A stretch of 64,000 nt of DNA from Novosphingobium sp. SG707 (GTDB lineage: Bacteria > Pseudomonadota > Alphaproteobacteria > Sphingomonadales > Sphingomonadaceae). This document shows positions 45,938-55,991 of the stretch, piece after piece; position 1 is the stretch's first letter, and each line of letters starts with the position of its first letter. The DNA lies in the NCBI RefSeq assembly GCF_012275515.1, contig NZ_JAAZQL010000002.1, positions 496,001 to 560,000 on the forward strand, written 5' to 3'. The translations under genes were made by a program, and so were the position numbers. The notes beneath the pieces were generated by a model. The model saw only the letters and a list, made by a program, of their open reading frames with translations. It was not told the origin of the DNA and made no database searches.

Positions 45938-46887
45938 TACTGAACCCGCGTGGCGATGATGCCCTGCTTGGCCAATTGCTCCTGCACGCTGCCATGTCCG
46001 GCCAGATGGCCCGCGCCCACCGCGATGAACACCTTACCCGGCTTGGTCAGCCGCTCTCCGATCCATGCCGCCCAATTGCGGTTGCGGCCCAGCAGCAGCG
46101 CTTCGGCCAGCTTGGGGTCGCTCTGATCGGCGTTGATGAGTTTGGCCAGACGCGCGGCATTGCCCACCTTCCACGCCGCGATCATCGCGCCCAGTTCGGT
46201 GGTGATCTTGGGCGAATTGATCGCAACTTCGCGCAAATATCCGCGCTGCGAGGCGACGGGCAGCGAATCGAACAGGCCAAGCTGATATTCCGGCGTTTCG
46301 AGCGCGGCATGTTCGATCCCGCGCTCCTGCGCCATTTTGACAAGGCGCCCGTCCACCCCGTTGGCCGGATCATAGCCCGACTTCATCAGAGGCAGGGTCG
46401 AGAGCGCGACCGCGGCATACCAGGGGCGGAAGCCGTCAAACATGGCGGGCGCCAGACCATTGCCCGCCAGCGCCTTTTCCAGCGCCTTGCGCGTGGTGGG
46501 CGAAAGCGTGGCGCGCAGGTTCTGGCCCTGCGGCAGCATCGCCTTGTCCATCACGATGGCGCGCATTTCTTCCGGTTTTTTCTCGATAATCTCGGTCACC
46601 AGCGAGGTCGATTCCGAAAAGGCCTGCGCCACCGCGCCATCGAACCAGTCGATATTGGCGGGCAGGGCGTGGACCGTGCCGAACAGATAGATCACCGTGT
46701 CCCCGCGCTGCACTTTCCACAAGGCCGGGCGGGCGACATGCGGGTTGGCCACCTGCCGGCTGGCGACCGGGGTGGGATGGCGCTGGACCTTGGCGGCGGC
46801 CGGCGTGACAAATGCCAGCGCAGCGGCCAGCAGCGCCCAGGCACAAGCCATGGCGCGAATGAGGCGGGGGAGAATGACCTTCGACAT
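45937..46887 (-). CDS. TraB/GumN family protein, first of a tandem pair
   Basis: 316 residues. A signal peptide is present (ACAWALLAAALAFVTPAAA). The family motifs are IYLFGTVHALP and FIAVGAGHLAGHGSV. It shares the layout of the downstream paralogue but is only distantly similar in the middle, so the duplication is old. Both keep the glycine-His and second His motifs, so neither looks inactive. Divergent from glyQ, with 165 bp between. Confidence 0.87.
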   Translation of the reverse strand: MSKVILPRLIRAMACAWALLAAALAFVTPAAAKVQRHPTPVASRQVANPHVARPALWKVQRGDTVIYLFGTVHALPANIDWFDGAVAQAFSESTSLVTEIIEKKPEEMRAIVMDKAMLPQGQNLRATLSPTTRKALEKALAGNGLAPAMFDGFRPWYAAVALSTLPLMKSGYDPANGVDGRLVKMAQERGIEHAALETPEYQLGLFDSLPVASQRGYLREVAINSPKITTELGAMIAAWKVGNAARLAKLINADQSDPKLAEALLLGRNRNWAAWIGERLTKPGKVFIAVGAGHLAGHGSVQEQLAKQGIIATRVQ

Positions 46888-47052
46888 GGCGGCCCCTATA
46901 AAGATCCTGCGTCCCCTGTCGATTGCGCTAATGAGCGAATGAAAGGTTAATGCGGGCGGAAATTACGCTCTGTGCGGGCAAAAAGGGGGTTTTTCCCGCC
47001 CTTGATCCGTCACCCTTGACCCTTTGCGGGCCATACGCCAAAGGCAGGCCCT

Positions 47053-47967
47053 ATGAGCGAAACAGCACCTCTGGCCAAAAAGCCGCTGAGCTTTCAGGAC
47101 ATGATCCTGACCCTCCATGATTTCTGGAGCAAGCAGGGTTGCGCCATTCTGCAACCCTATGACATGCGCATGGGCGCGGGCACGTTTCACCCCGCCACAA
47201 CCCTGCGCGCGCTGGGCCCCGAACCGTGGAAGGCCGCCTATGTGCAGCCCAGCCGCCGTCCGACCGACGGCCGCTATGGCGAAAACCCGAACCGCCTTCA
47301 GCATTATTACCAGTATCAGGTGATCCTCAAGCCTTCGCCGGAGAATTTGCAGGAGCTGTATCTGCAATCGCTGGCCGCGATCGGTGTGGACCCGCTGGCC
47401 CATGACATCCGCTTTGTCGAGGATGACTGGGAAAGCCCGACGCTGGGCGCCTGGGGGCTGGGCTGGGAGGTCTGGTGCGACGGTATGGAGGTGACGCAGT
47501 TCACCTATTTCCAGCAGGTCGGCGGGTTTGACTGCAAGCCGGTTGCGGGCGAGCTGACCTATGGGCTCGAACGTCTGGCCATGTATATTCAGGGCGTGGA
47601 CTGGGTTTACGACCTGCGCTTCAATGATGCGGGCGTGACCTATGGCGATGTGTTCCTGAAGAATGAGCAGGAAATGTCGAAGTACAATTTCGAGGTGGCC
47701 GACACCGAGCAATTGTTCAAAGGCTTTGCCCATGCCGAGGCCGAGGCCAAGCGCTGCATCGAGGCGAAGATCCCGCTGGCCGCTTACGACCAGGCCATTG
47801 AGGCGTCGCATCTCTTCAACCTTCTTCAGGCGCGCGGCGTGATTTCCGTGCAGGAACGCGCCAGCTATATCGGCCGCGTGCGCGATCTGGCCAAGGGCGC
47901 GTGCGAAGCGTGGATCGAGAAGAACGAGGCCGAATGGGCCGTGAAATTTCCGGGGTGGACGAAATGA
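47053..47967 (+). CDS. glyQ: Glycyl-tRNA synthetase alpha subunit
   Basis: 304 residues. The alpha subunit of the bacterial alpha2-beta2 glycyl-tRNA synthetase holds the class II catalytic core that activates glycine. Recognisable are [20 protein letters not shown], the [19 protein letters not shown] motif, and the [19 protein letters not shown] segment. Its stop overlaps the glyS ATG by 4 bp (ATGA), so subunits are made together. Confidence 0.97.
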   Translation: MSETAPLAKKPLSFQDMILTLHDFWSKQGCAILQPYDMRMGAGTFHPATTLRALGPEPWKAAYVQPSRRPTDGRYGENPNRLQHYYQYQVILKPSPENLQELYLQSLAAIGVDPLAHDIRFVEDDWESPTLGAWGLGWEVWCDGMEVTQFTYFQQVGGFDCKPVAGELTYGLERLAMYIQGVDWVYDLRFNDAGVTYGDVFLKNEQEMSKYNFEVADTEQLFKGFAHAEAEAKRCIEAKIPLAAYDQAIEASHLFNLLQARGVISVQERASYIGRVRDLAKGACEAWIEKNEAEWAVKFPGWTK

Positions 47968-50018
47968 GCGATTTCCTTCTTGAACTGCGCAGCGAGGAAA
48001 TTCCCGCGCGTATGCAGGCAGGCGCGCGGGCCGAACTGGAAAAGCTGTTTCGCGGCCAAATGGCGGCGGCGGGCGTTGCGGTTGGTGAACTGACGCTGTG
48101 GTCGACGCCGCGCCGTCTGGCGCTGATCGCGCGCGGGCTGCCCGTGGCGACGCAGGCGGTGCGTGAGGAAGTGAAGGGCCCCAAGGCTTCGGCGCCGGAA
48201 CAGGCGCTGGCCGGGTTCCTGCGCAAGACCGGATTGACGCGCGAGCAATTGGAAGAGCGCGATGGCGTGTTCTTCGCCGTGACCGAAAAGCCGGGCCGCG
48301 CGACGGCCGATGTGCTGGCCGAGGCGATCCCCGCCATTGTGCGCGGTTTTGCCTGGCCCAAGAGCCAGCGCTGGGGCGCCGCCTCGCTTTCGACCGAGAG
48401 CCTGCGCTGGGTCCGGCCGCTTCAGGGGATCATTGCGCTGCTCGATGGCGCGGTGGTGCCATGTGAGGTTGGCGGCATCGTGTCGGGCCGCGAGACGGTG
48501 GGGCATCGTTTCCATTCCTCGGGCGCGGTCAGCGTGGCCGATGCCGACAGCTATGCCGATGACCTGCGCGCCGCGCATGTTCTGGTGAACCACGAAGAGA
48601 GGCAGGACATTATCCGCGCCAAGGCCAAGGAGGTGGCCTCGGCCGCCGGTCTGACCTTGGTTGAGGACGAAGGTCTGGTGATCGAAAACGCAGGCCTGAC
48701 CGAATGGCCGCAGCCCTTGCTGGGCCGGTTTGATGAGGCTTTCCTTGAGGTTCCGCCCGAGGTGATCCAGTTGACGGCGCGCATCAACCAGAAATATTTC
48801 GTCTGCGAAGATGCTGCGGGCAAGCTGGCGAACGCTTTCGTCTGCACCGCCAATATCGACGCCATCGATGGGGGCGAGGGCATAATCGCGGGCAACCGCA
48901 AGGTGCTGGCCGCGCGTCTCTCCGATGCGCGTTTCTTCTGGCAGCAGGATTTGAAAACCCCGCTGGCGGTGCAGGCCAAGAAGCTGGAGCGCATCACGTT
49001 CCATGAAAAGCTGGGGACGGTGGCGCAGCGTCAGGAGCGCTTTGTTGCGCTGACGGGCGCTTTTCAGGGCGCGCTGGGCGACAGCGTCGATCATGCCCGC
49101 GCCGCAGCCGCCATTCTCAAGGCTGATCTCGTCACGGAAATGGTGGGCGAATTTCCCGAATTGCAGGGTCTGATGGGCGGTTATTACGCCGCCGCCGAAG
49201 GTCTGCCCGCGCCGGTGGTGGCCGCCATCCGCGATCACTACAAGCCTGCGGGCCAATCGGACGAACTTCCGGTGGAAGGCGCCGCGATCCTGACCGCGAT
49301 CATCGACAAGGTGGACGCGCTGGTCGGCTTCTTTGGCGCCGATCTCAAGCCGACCGGTTCGAAAGACCCGTTTGCGCTGCGCAGGGCGGCGCTGGGCGTG
49401 ATCCGGTTGATTACGGAAAACGGGCTGCGTTTGAATCTGTTGCCCTTGTTTGAGGCGGCGGCTGGGCTCTATCGCGATCAGGGCGTGGCAGTGAATGGCG
49501 CTGCCGATGATCTGCTCACCTTCTTCGCCGATCGCCTCAAGGTCCAGCAGAAGGAAGCGGGCGTCCGCCACGACCTGATCGACGCGGTGTTTGCGCTTGG
49601 CGGCGAGGACGATCTCGTCCGCCTGCTCGCCCGCGTCCATGCGCTGCAAGCCTTTGTGCAGACCGATGACGGTAAAAACCTGCTGGCCGGTTACAAGCGC
49701 GCCGCCAATATCCTCAAGGCCGAGGAAAAGAAGGGCTGGGACGCGGGTGTCACCAATCCTGCGCCCGAACCGGCCGAAGCGGCGCTGATGGCTGCGCTGG
49801 CCGATGCGGCGCCGCGTGCGGAAAAAGCCGTGGCGGATGAGGATTTCACCGGGGCCATGGCGGCTCTTGCCTCCTTGCGCAGCGCGGTTGACGAGTTCTT
49901 TAACCACGTCATTGTTAACGCTGACAATCCCGACATCCGCTCCGCGCGCTTAGGTCTTTTGTCGCAATTGCGTGCTGCAACGCACAAAGTGGCTGACTTC
50001 TCGCGGATCGAAGGCTAG
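47964..50018 (+). CDS. glyS: Glycyl-tRNA synthetase beta subunit
   Basis: 684 residues from the ATG at 47964. The beta subunit binds tRNA. The N-terminal [16 protein letters not shown] signature is present, with HD-type and anticodon-binding regions in the C-terminal half ([20 protein letters not shown]) and a C-terminal helical domain ending in [15 protein letters not shown]. ppdK starts 50 bp downstream on the same strand, probably read from the same promoter. Confidence 0.96.
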   Translation: MSDFLLELRSEEIPARMQAGARAELEKLFRGQMAAAGVAVGELTLWSTPRRLALIARGLPVATQAVREEVKGPKASAPEQALAGFLRKTGLTREQLEERDGVFFAVTEKPGRATADVLAEAIPAIVRGFAWPKSQRWGAASLSTESLRWVRPLQGIIALLDGAVVPCEVGGIVSGRETVGHRFHSSGAVSVADADSYADDLRAAHVLVNHEERQDIIRAKAKEVASAAGLTLVEDEGLVIENAGLTEWPQPLLGRFDEAFLEVPPEVIQLTARINQKYFVCEDAAGKLANAFVCTANIDAIDGGEGIIAGNRKVLAARLSDARFFWQQDLKTPLAVQAKKLERITFHEKLGTVAQRQERFVALTGAFQGALGDSVDHARAAAAILKADLVTEMVGEFPELQGLMGGYYAAAEGLPAPVVAAIRDHYKPAGQSDELPVEGAAILTAIIDKVDALVGFFGADLKPTGSKDPFALRRAALGVIRLITENGLRLNLLPLFEAAAGLYRDQGVAVNGAADDLLTFFADRLKVQQKEAGVRHDLIDAVFALGGEDDLVRLLARVHALQAFVQTDDGKNLLAGYKRAANILKAEEKKGWDAGVTNPAPEPAEAALMAALADAAPRAEKAVADEDFTGAMAALASLRSAVDEFFNHVIVNADNPDIRSARLGLLSQLRAATHKVADFSRIEG

Positions 50019-50068
50019 GGCGGGGCAAACTACAAAGGCCGATTCGTTCTGGGAGGCTTGGTCTAATC

Positions 50069-52732
50069 ATGTCTGCATACGTATTCTATTTCGGTGGTGG
50101 CGCCAATTCGACCGACCCGCGCAGCCGCGACAAGACAATCGCCGGGGGCAAGGGCGCCAATTTGGCCGAAATGGCCGGTATTGGTCTGCCGGTCCCGCCG
50201 GGCTTCACGATCAGCACCGAAGTTTGCGCGACCTATAACGCCAATGGCAAAAGCTTTGACGCCGATCTGCGCGCTGGCGTTGCCGCTGGCGTGGCGCATG
50301 TCGAAAGCTCCACGGGCCGCAAGTTTGGCGATACCGCCAATCCGCTGCTGGTTTCGGTGCGTTCGGGCGCGCGGGTGTCGATGCCGGGCATGATGGACAC
50401 GGTGCTCAACCTCGGCCTCAACGACGAGACGGTGCAGGGCCTGGCGCAGGGTTCGGGCAACCCGCGCTTTGCATGGGACTCCTATCGCCGTTTCATCCAG
50501 ATGTATTCCGACGTGGTGCTTGGCATTGACCATCACCTGTTTGAGGATGCTCTGGAAATCATTAAGGAAGACAACGGTTTCTACGCCGATGTTGAGCTGG
50601 AAGCCGAGCATTGGCAGGCGCTCGTCGGCGAGTACAAGGAAATCGTCGAAAAGGCGCTGGGCCGCCCGTTCCCGCAGGATGTGCATGAACAGCTCTGGGG
50701 CGCGATCGGCGCTGTGTTCGACAGCTGGGAAAGCGAACGCGCCAAGGTCTATCGCCGCCTGAACGACATTCCGGGCGACTGGGGCACGGCGGTCAACGTG
50801 CAGGCGATGGTGTTCGGCAATATGGGCGACACCTCGGCCACCGGCGTTGCCTTCACTCGCGATCCGGCGACCGGCGAGAAGGCCTATTACGGCGAATGGC
50901 TGGTCAATGCGCAGGGCGAAGACGTGGTGGCGGGCATCCGCACCCCGCAATATCTGACCAAGTTTGCCCGCGAACGCGCCGGGGCCAAGCCGCTTTCTAT
51001 GGAAGAGGCGATGCCTGAGGCCTACACCGAGCTGGCCGCTGTCTTTGAACTGCTGGAAAAGCACTACAAGGACATGCAGGACATCGAATTCACCGTTGAG
51101 CGCAACAAGCTGTGGATGCTGCAGACGCGAAGCGGCAAGCGGACGGCCAAGGCCGCGCTGAAGATGGCGGTCGATATGGTGGGCGAAGGCCTGATCGACG
51201 AAGCCACCGCGATCAAGCGCGTCGATCCGATGGCGCTCGACCAACTGCTGCACCCCACGCTCGACCCCAAGGCGGAGCGTGACTATCTGGGCAAGGGGCT
51301 TCCCGCCTCGCCGGGTGCGGCCTCGGGCGCGATCGTGCTGGACGCCGAAACGGCGCAGGCGCGGGCCGAGCGCGGCGACAGCGTCATCCTCGTGCGCGTC
51401 GAAACCAGCCCGGAAGACATCCACGGTATGCATGCGGCCAAGGGCATCCTGACCGCGCGCGGCGGCATGACCAGCCACGCTGCCGTGGTGGCGCGCGGCA
51501 TGGGCCGCCCCTGCGTCTCGGGGGCCAGCGCGGTCAGCATCGACATGAACAGCCGCACCCTCAAGATCGGCACCCGCGATCTGAAGGAAGGCGACATCAT
51601 CACGCTGGACGGCGCGACGGGCGACATCATGGGCGGCGCTGTGCCGACCATCGAGCCTGAACTGGTGGGCGATTTCGGCACGCTGATGGTCTGGGCCGAC
51701 AAGCATCGCCGCATGAAGGTGCGCACCAATGCCGAAACGCCCGAGGACTGCCGCACCGCGCGCAGCTTTGGCGCCGAAGGTATCGGTCTGTGCCGCACCG
51801 AGCATATGTTCTTCGACGCGGGCCGCATTTCAGCCGTGCGCCAGATGATCCTGGCCGAGGACGAGGACGGTCGCCGCGCGGCTCTGGCCAAGTTGCTGCC
51901 CGAACAGCGCGCCGATTTCCATGCGATCTTCGAGATCATGGCGGGCCTGCCGGTCACGATCCGCCTGCTCGATCCGCCGCTGCACGAATTCCTGCCGCAT
52001 GGCGAGGCGGAATTTGCCGAACTGTCGGATGCCATCGGCATCGGCGTGGAAACCTTGAAGCGCCGTGCGGGCGAATTGCATGAATTCAACCCGATGCTGG
52101 GCCATCGCGGGTGCCGTCTGGGTATCACCTTCCCGGAAATCTATGAGATGCAGGCCCGTGCGATCTTTGAGGCCGCCGTCGATGTGGCGCTGGCCTCCGG
52201 CGAGGCGGTGGTGCCCGAAGTGATGATCCCGCTGGTGGCGACCAAGAAGGAGCTTTCGATCCTGAAGGCTCTGGTGGACCGTACCGCTGCGCAGGTCTTT
52301 GCCGAAAAGGGCAAGGTGCTGGATTACCTCGTCGGCACGATGATCGAATTGCCGCGCGCGGCGCTGATGGCGGGCGAAATTGCCGAGGAGGCCAAGTTCT
52401 TCTCCTTCGGCACCAATGACCTCACGCAAACCACGCTGGGCGTGTCGCGCGATGACGCGGCGCGCTTCCTCTCGGCCTATGTCGAGCAGGGCATCTATGC
52501 GCGCGATCCCTTCGTCAGCCTCGATGTCGAGGGCGTGGGTCAATTGGTCGAACTGGCCGCCGAGCGTGGGCGCAAGACCCTGCCGGGCATCAAGCTGGGC
52601 ATTTGCGGCGAACATGGCGGCGATCCGGCCTCTATCGCTTTCTGCGAAAAGACCGGGCTGGATTATGTTTCGGCTTCGCCCTTCCGCGTGCCGATTGCTC
52701 GGTTGGCGGCGGCGCAGGCGGCTTTGGGGTAA
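50069..52732 (+). CDS. ppdK: Pyruvate, phosphate dikinase
   Basis: 887 residues, full length, with GGGAGG 14 bp upstream. PPDK reversibly converts pyruvate, ATP and phosphate to PEP, AMP and pyrophosphate. The N-terminal ATP-grasp domain begins GGKGANLAEMAGIGLPVPPG; the phospho-carrier His is in GGMTSHAAVVARGMGRPC (about residue 468); the C-terminal TIM barrel holds the PEP site with the catalytic Cys in GICGEHGGDP. The direction in vivo depends on carbon source. It is followed by inverted repeat copy B. Confidence 0.96.
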   Translation: MSAYVFYFGGGANSTDPRSRDKTIAGGKGANLAEMAGIGLPVPPGFTISTEVCATYNANGKSFDADLRAGVAAGVAHVESSTGRKFGDTANPLLVSVRSGARVSMPGMMDTVLNLGLNDETVQGLAQGSGNPRFAWDSYRRFIQMYSDVVLGIDHHLFEDALEIIKEDNGFYADVELEAEHWQALVGEYKEIVEKALGRPFPQDVHEQLWGAIGAVFDSWESERAKVYRRLNDIPGDWGTAVNVQAMVFGNMGDTSATGVAFTRDPATGEKAYYGEWLVNAQGEDVVAGIRTPQYLTKFARERAGAKPLSMEEAMPEAYTELAAVFELLEKHYKDMQDIEFTVERNKLWMLQTRSGKRTAKAALKMAVDMVGEGLIDEATAIKRVDPMALDQLLHPTLDPKAERDYLGKGLPASPGAASGAIVLDAETAQARAERGDSVILVRVETSPEDIHGMHAAKGILTARGGMTSHAAVVARGMGRPCVSGASAVSIDMNSRTLKIGTRDLKEGDIITLDGATGDIMGGAVPTIEPELVGDFGTLMVWADKHRRMKVRTNAETPEDCRTARSFGAEGIGLCRTEHMFFDAGRISAVRQMILAEDEDGRRAALAKLLPEQRADFHAIFEIMAGLPVTIRLLDPPLHEFLPHGEAEFAELSDAIGIGVETLKRRAGELHEFNPMLGHRGCRLGITFPEIYEMQARAIFEAAVDVALASGEAVVPEVMIPLVATKKELSILKALVDRTAAQVFAEKGKVLDYLVGTMIELPRAALMAGEIAEEAKFFSFGTNDLTQTTLGVSRDDAARFLSAYVEQGIYARDPFVSLDVEGVGQLVELAAERGRKTLPGIKLGICGEHGGDPASIAFCEKTGLDYVSASPFRVPIARLAAAQAALG

Positions 52733-52742
52733 GGGGGCTTTT

Positions 52743-52948
52743 GCCTCCGGCGGGCCAAGGGACTCGTCCCTTGGCAATCCCGTCAAGGGGCAAGTGCCTG
52801 ATCCGAGACGTTGAATGGATAAAGCCTGCGGCGCTAGGATAAGGCGCCGCAGGCTTTCTATTTTCCAACCCCGCGTCCGACACATAACGCCGAACCCAAC
52901 GCGCAACGTGGACAGTAACGGAAGCGCGAGGGACGAGTCCCTCGCATC
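52743..52948 (-). repeat. Structured dispersed repeat, copy B (three palindromes)
   Basis: Second copy of the element at 7485-7707, on the opposite strand. Read on the minus strand it shows, in the same order, GCGAGGGACTCGTCCCTCGC, then the GCCTGCGGCGCC / GCGCCGCAGGC stem, then GGGATTGC followed by a palindrome GCCAAGGGAC / GTCCCTTGGC (52754-52775) and GCCCGCCGGAGGC. Compared with copy A, the last palindrome differs in sequence but pairs equally well. It fills the space between the convergent ppdK and methyltransferase genes. Confidence 0.8.
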
Positions 52949-52951
52949 ATT

Positions 52952-53719
52952 TCACCTTCTCCACCCACTCAACGTCAAAATCTCGAACACCTCGGTCACG
53001 CGCCCATCCTCGGCCAGCTCATCAAAGGCAACCAGAGCGCGGGCATAGCCGGCCTCGCCAATCGGCGGGCCACCCTGGGTCAAAACCCCGCTCCATGCCT
53101 GCGCGCGCACATCGCCCACAAGGCCTGCCAGCGAGCGGAACCGCACCTTGACCGCGCGACCATCGCTGACCGGATCGGCAAAACCGGCGCGTTGCAGCAA
53201 TTGCGCCCCGGCGCGAACATCGACCATCGGGTGCATCCGCGCGGCGGGGCGCTCGCCATCGGCCGCCATCATGATCGCGCGCAGCGCAGGCAGCGAACCG
53301 GCCCCTGCAAAGCTGGCGATCATCACGCCGCCCGGCGCCAGCGCCTGCCGCATATGGATCAGCGCACCGGGCAGGTCATTGACCGTATCCAATGTGCCCA
53401 GCGAGGCAATCAGATCGAAATCGCGCAGCAGATAGGGCTGCTCTTCATCCAGCACCATCGCCCCGCGCAACCCTGCCGGATCGGCCTCCACCACCTCGGC
53501 GCCTTGCGCGCGCAGAGCGGCACCCAGCGCCCCGGTCCAATCGCCCACCACCAGCGCACGGCGAGGCGTCATCTGCACAAAGGAGAGCCGCTCGAGCACA
53601 TCCTCAACCATATCGTCGAGCAGATAATGCGCGGCATTGGGCTGATTTTGCAGGACCATCGCCCGGCGGCGGGCGGCAAGGCGGCGGTGCGGCGCGAAAA
53701 TGCGGGGAGGCTGACTCAT
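52952..53719 (-). CDS. Class I SAM-dependent methyltransferase (BioC/NDUFAF5-like)
   Basis: 255 residues from the ATG at 53719. A Rossmann fold is visible: ALVVGDWTGALGAALRAQGA, with the acidic ribose-binding EADP-type end VVEADPAG, then FDLIASLGTLDTVNDLPGAL and the core strand PGGVMIASFAG. The N-terminus (IFAPHRRLAARRR) and central pattern resemble the NDUFAF5/BioC-like group. The glycine-rich motif is somewhat divergent (GDWTGALG). The substrate is unknown. It is divergent from comF with an 83-bp gap. Confidence 0.82.
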   Translation of the reverse strand: MSQPPRIFAPHRRLAARRRAMVLQNQPNAAHYLLDDMVEDVLERLSFVQMTPRRALVVGDWTGALGAALRAQGAEVVEADPAGLRGAMVLDEEQPYLLRDFDLIASLGTLDTVNDLPGALIHMRQALAPGGVMIASFAGAGSLPALRAIMMAADGERPAARMHPMVDVRAGAQLLQRAGFADPVSDGRAVKVRFRSLAGLVGDVRAQAWSGVLTQGGPPIGEAGYARALVAFDELAEDGRVTEVFEILTLSGWRR

Positions 53720-53802
53720 GCGCCCCGTCCTGCCTCTTGCGCCGCGCGGCTGCAAGGATCTTCGCGCTTGCCCCGGCAAAAGCAGCCATTAGACTTTTGT
53801 CC

Positions 53803-54546
53803 ATGCGCCGCCTTTCGCCCGTTCTCGACCTGCTGTTTCCCCCGCGCTGCCCGCTGTGCGGCGAGGGTATCCATGAACAGGGCGGCCTTTGCGCGCCCTG
53901 CTGGTCGGGGCTGGCGATGCCGGGTGATCCTTCGTGCCGCTTGTGTCAGCGCCCGTTGAGCAGCGCGGCGGCTTCCCATGCCGAGGATGGCCTGCTGTGC
54001 CACACCTGTGTTGTCGAGACGCCGCGCCATGATGGCGTCGCGGCGGCCACGCTTTACAATGACACTTCGCGCCAATTGGTGATCGCGCTCAAGCATGGAC
54101 GGAGGGTGGCGCTGGCCGGGCTAATGGGGCGGCTGATGGCGGCGCGGTTAAAGGCGCGGGATGTCGGGCCGGGCTGGCTGGTGGTGCCGGTGCCGCTGCA
54201 TCGCTGGCGACTGTGGGGGCGGGGGTTCAACCAATCGGCTCTGTTGGCACAGGAGATTGCGCGGCACACCGGGGCAAAGCCGATGGTCGACGCGCTGGTG
54301 CGGCGGCGCAAGACGCCGATGCTGGGCGGACTGGGGCCGCAGGAGCGGGCCAAGGTGCTGACCGGCGCGATTGGCCTGCACCCCGGCCGCAAAGCGCGCC
54401 TGCATGGCGCAAAAGTGATTTTGGCCGATGACGTGCTGACCAGCGGGGCGACCACCAATGCCTGTATCGCCGCGCTGGAGCAGGCGGGTGCGGCGCGGGT
54501 AGTGGTGGCCTGTTTCGCCCGCGTCCATGGCGAGGAGCTGGCGTAA
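53803..54546 (+). CDS. comF: ComF family phosphoribosyltransferase-like protein
   Basis: 247 residues from the ATG at 53803. The N-terminal double zinc-finger part has CPLCGEGI, CAPCW, CRLCQ and CHTC, followed by a PRTase fold with the PRPP-binding loop VILADDVLTSGATTNACI. In competent bacteria ComF/GntX-type proteins aid DNA uptake or use of DNA as nutrient; no enzyme activity is firmly known. The gene is monocistronic. The hairpin after it does not have a plus-strand T-tract. Confidence 0.87.
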   Translation: MRRLSPVLDLLFPPRCPLCGEGIHEQGGLCAPCWSGLAMPGDPSCRLCQRPLSSAAASHAEDGLLCHTCVVETPRHDGVAAATLYNDTSRQLVIALKHGRRVALAGLMGRLMAARLKARDVGPGWLVVPVPLHRWRLWGRGFNQSALLAQEIARHTGAKPMVDALVRRRKTPMLGGLGPQERAKVLTGAIGLHPGRKARLHGAKVILADDVLTSGATTNACIAALEQAGAARVVVACFARVHGEELA

Positions 54547-54556
54547 ATGGTCCATA

Positions 54557-54730
54557 AGAAAACGCCCGGAGGTCTGACCTCCGGGCGTTAACGTGACGAA
54601 ACTGATAGGCGACGCTTCTCAGCGCGACTGGTGTCCCCCCCTGATGGGCCACCACACCTGAACCCTCATTCTCTACCGCGCAACGCTCTTTCAGCGCTGG
54701 CTGGCATTTCCCTGAACCGTGGCGCGTTCC
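54557..54730 (-). ncRNA. Candidate small RNA ending in an intrinsic terminator
   Basis: On the minus strand the 13-bp stem AACGCCCGGAGGT / ACCTCCGGGCGTT (54561-54589, CAG loop) is followed by TTTTCTT, a proper Rho-independent exit. No minus-strand gene ends here: both neighbours are plus strand. The 140 bp upstream can form two small GNRA-like or A-rich hairpins (CGCT-GAGA-AGCG and CGCT-GAAAG-AGCG) and a GGTGT...ACACC arm. The 5' end is a guess and I found no clear promoter. I could not match it to 6S, SRP RNA or tmRNA. Confidence 0.4.
54561..54589 (-). terminator. Intrinsic terminator pointing leftwards
   Basis: 13-bp perfect stem with 3-nt loop. The T-tract is on the minus-strand exit (CGTTTTCTT); the plus-strand exit is GTTAACG, so comF is not efficiently ended by it. 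Confidence 0.7.
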
Positions 54731-54904
54731 GCTGCCTGGCAATACGATCTCCCTCAAGACCGTGTCCGATTTGTTTCAACTTTTCGGGCCAAAGATAAAG
54801 AGGCGATCATCGCAAGTGTGGATTTTCGCCCCCAGTTGTGGTTATCGCGCAACATCACCGCGCCCAGCAGAGGGTTGGGGCGCCTTGAACGGAAAGTTTT
54901 ACGT

Positions 54905-55276
54905 ATGTCCGCCGGGAATATCGAGCGCGAATCCGGTTCTACCTTCATGCCGCGTTTCGATGCGCAGGGTCTTTTGACGGCCATCGCGGTCGATTCGGAG
55001 AGTCGGGAAATCCTGATGGTGGCGTTTATGGACGCAGAGGCGCTGGACAAAACGCGCGAGACGGGGCTGGCTCATTTCCATTCGCGTTCGCGCGGGAAAC
55101 TGTGGCTGAAGGGCGAAACCTCGGGCCATTTCCTGCGGGTGCAGGAAATTCGCGTTGATTGCGATCAGGACGCGCTGGTCATGCTGTGCAAGCCGGAAGG
55201 CCCGGCCTGCCACACGGGCGCGCGCAGTTGCTTCTATCGCAAGCTGGAGGGCGATGCCCTGGCCCGTGTGGACTGA
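54905..55276 (+). CDS. hisI: Phosphoribosyl-AMP cyclohydrolase
   Basis: 123 residues from the ATG at 54905; the frame opens earlier, at 54719, but similarity starts near [17 protein letters not shown]. HisI opens the adenine ring of PR-AMP in histidine synthesis (third step). Zinc and magnesium ligands lie in [13 protein letters not shown] and [13 protein letters not shown]. It is the stand-alone form, not fused to HisE; no other his gene is near. Confidence 0.95.
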   Translation: MSAGNIERESGSTFMPRFDAQGLLTAIAVDSESREILMVAFMDAEALDKTRETGLAHFHSRSRGKLWLKGETSGHFLRVQEIRVDCDQDALVMLCKPEGPACHTGARSCFYRKLEGDALARVD

Positions 55277-55287
55277 AGGCGGCTGGA

Positions 55288-55989
55288 TTACGCAAAGATC
55301 TCGTCGAAGAAGCTGAGCATCGCGGCCCAGCTCTGACGGTCGGCGCTGGTGTTATAGCCCAGAAAGTCCTTACCACGCGCATCGCTGTCGGGGTCGGTAA
55401 AGCCATGGCGCACGCCCGCATAGGCGTGGAAATGCCAGTTGGCCCCGGCGGCGTCCAGTTCCTCCCACAGGCCGATGACGGCGCTGCGCGGGGCCAGCGG
55501 ATCGGCATCGCCATGCAGCACCAGAATGCGCGCCTTGACGGCGCCGGGGGCGGCGGGCTTTTCCGTGCCGAAGACGCCGTGGAAGCTGACCGCTGCGGCA
55601 ATGTCGGCCCCGTCACGCGCCAGTTCGAGCGCGGCCTGACCGCCCATGCAATAGCCGATCACGCCGACCTTGAGCCCTTCTGCGCCGGGCAGGGCGCGCA
55701 GCGCCGAGAGCGCGGCATGGAGGCGCGTGCGATAGGCATCCCAATCCCCGCGCAAAACCTCGGCCATCGGGAAGGAGGCTTCGAAACTGGCCACCGGCGC
55801 GCCGTAGAAATCGCCGACCATGGCCAGATAGCCCTGCTCGGCCAGAGCCAGCGCGCGTGCCTCGATGGCGGGGCCGATATTGGCGATGGTGGGCCAGATC
55901 AGGATCGCGGCGCGCGGCGTTCCGGCCGGACGCGCCACCCAGCCGGTCAGCGCGACATCACCGTCGGAATAGGAAACAGGCTGAAGCAT
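55288..55989 (-). CDS. Dienelactone hydrolase family protein
   Basis: 233 residues from the ATG at 55989. It is an alpha/beta hydrolase with the Cys nucleophile in GYCMGGQAALEL, the Asp in LHGDADPLAP and the His in AGVRHGFTDP, the Cys-Asp-His triad of dienelactone hydrolases. Members cleave lactones from aromatic degradation, but many act on unknown esters. It begins 2 bp after the MFS stop, so the transporter may handle the same compound or its product. Confidence 0.88.
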   Translation of the reverse strand: MLQPVSYSDGDVALTGWVARPAGTPRAAILIWPTIANIGPAIEARALALAEQGYLAMVGDFYGAPVASFEASFPMAEVLRGDWDAYRTRLHAALSALRALPGAEGLKVGVIGYCMGGQAALELARDGADIAAAVSFHGVFGTEKPAAPGAVKARILVLHGDADPLAPRSAVIGLWEELDAAGANWHFHAYAGVRHGFTDPDSDARGKDFLGYNTSADRQSWAAMLSFFDEIFA

Positions 55990-55991
55990 GA

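Larger units (their letters stand above)
54547..54904. other. Intergenic region comF-hisI (358 bp)
   Basis: No convincing protein gene. Both flanking genes are on the plus strand. It contains the minus-strand terminator (54561-54589) and small hairpins (CGCT-GAGA-AGCG type, and a GGTGT/ACACC pair) consistent with a structured minus-strand RNA, described separately. The hisI promoter should also be here, but I could not place it. Confidence 0.5.
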
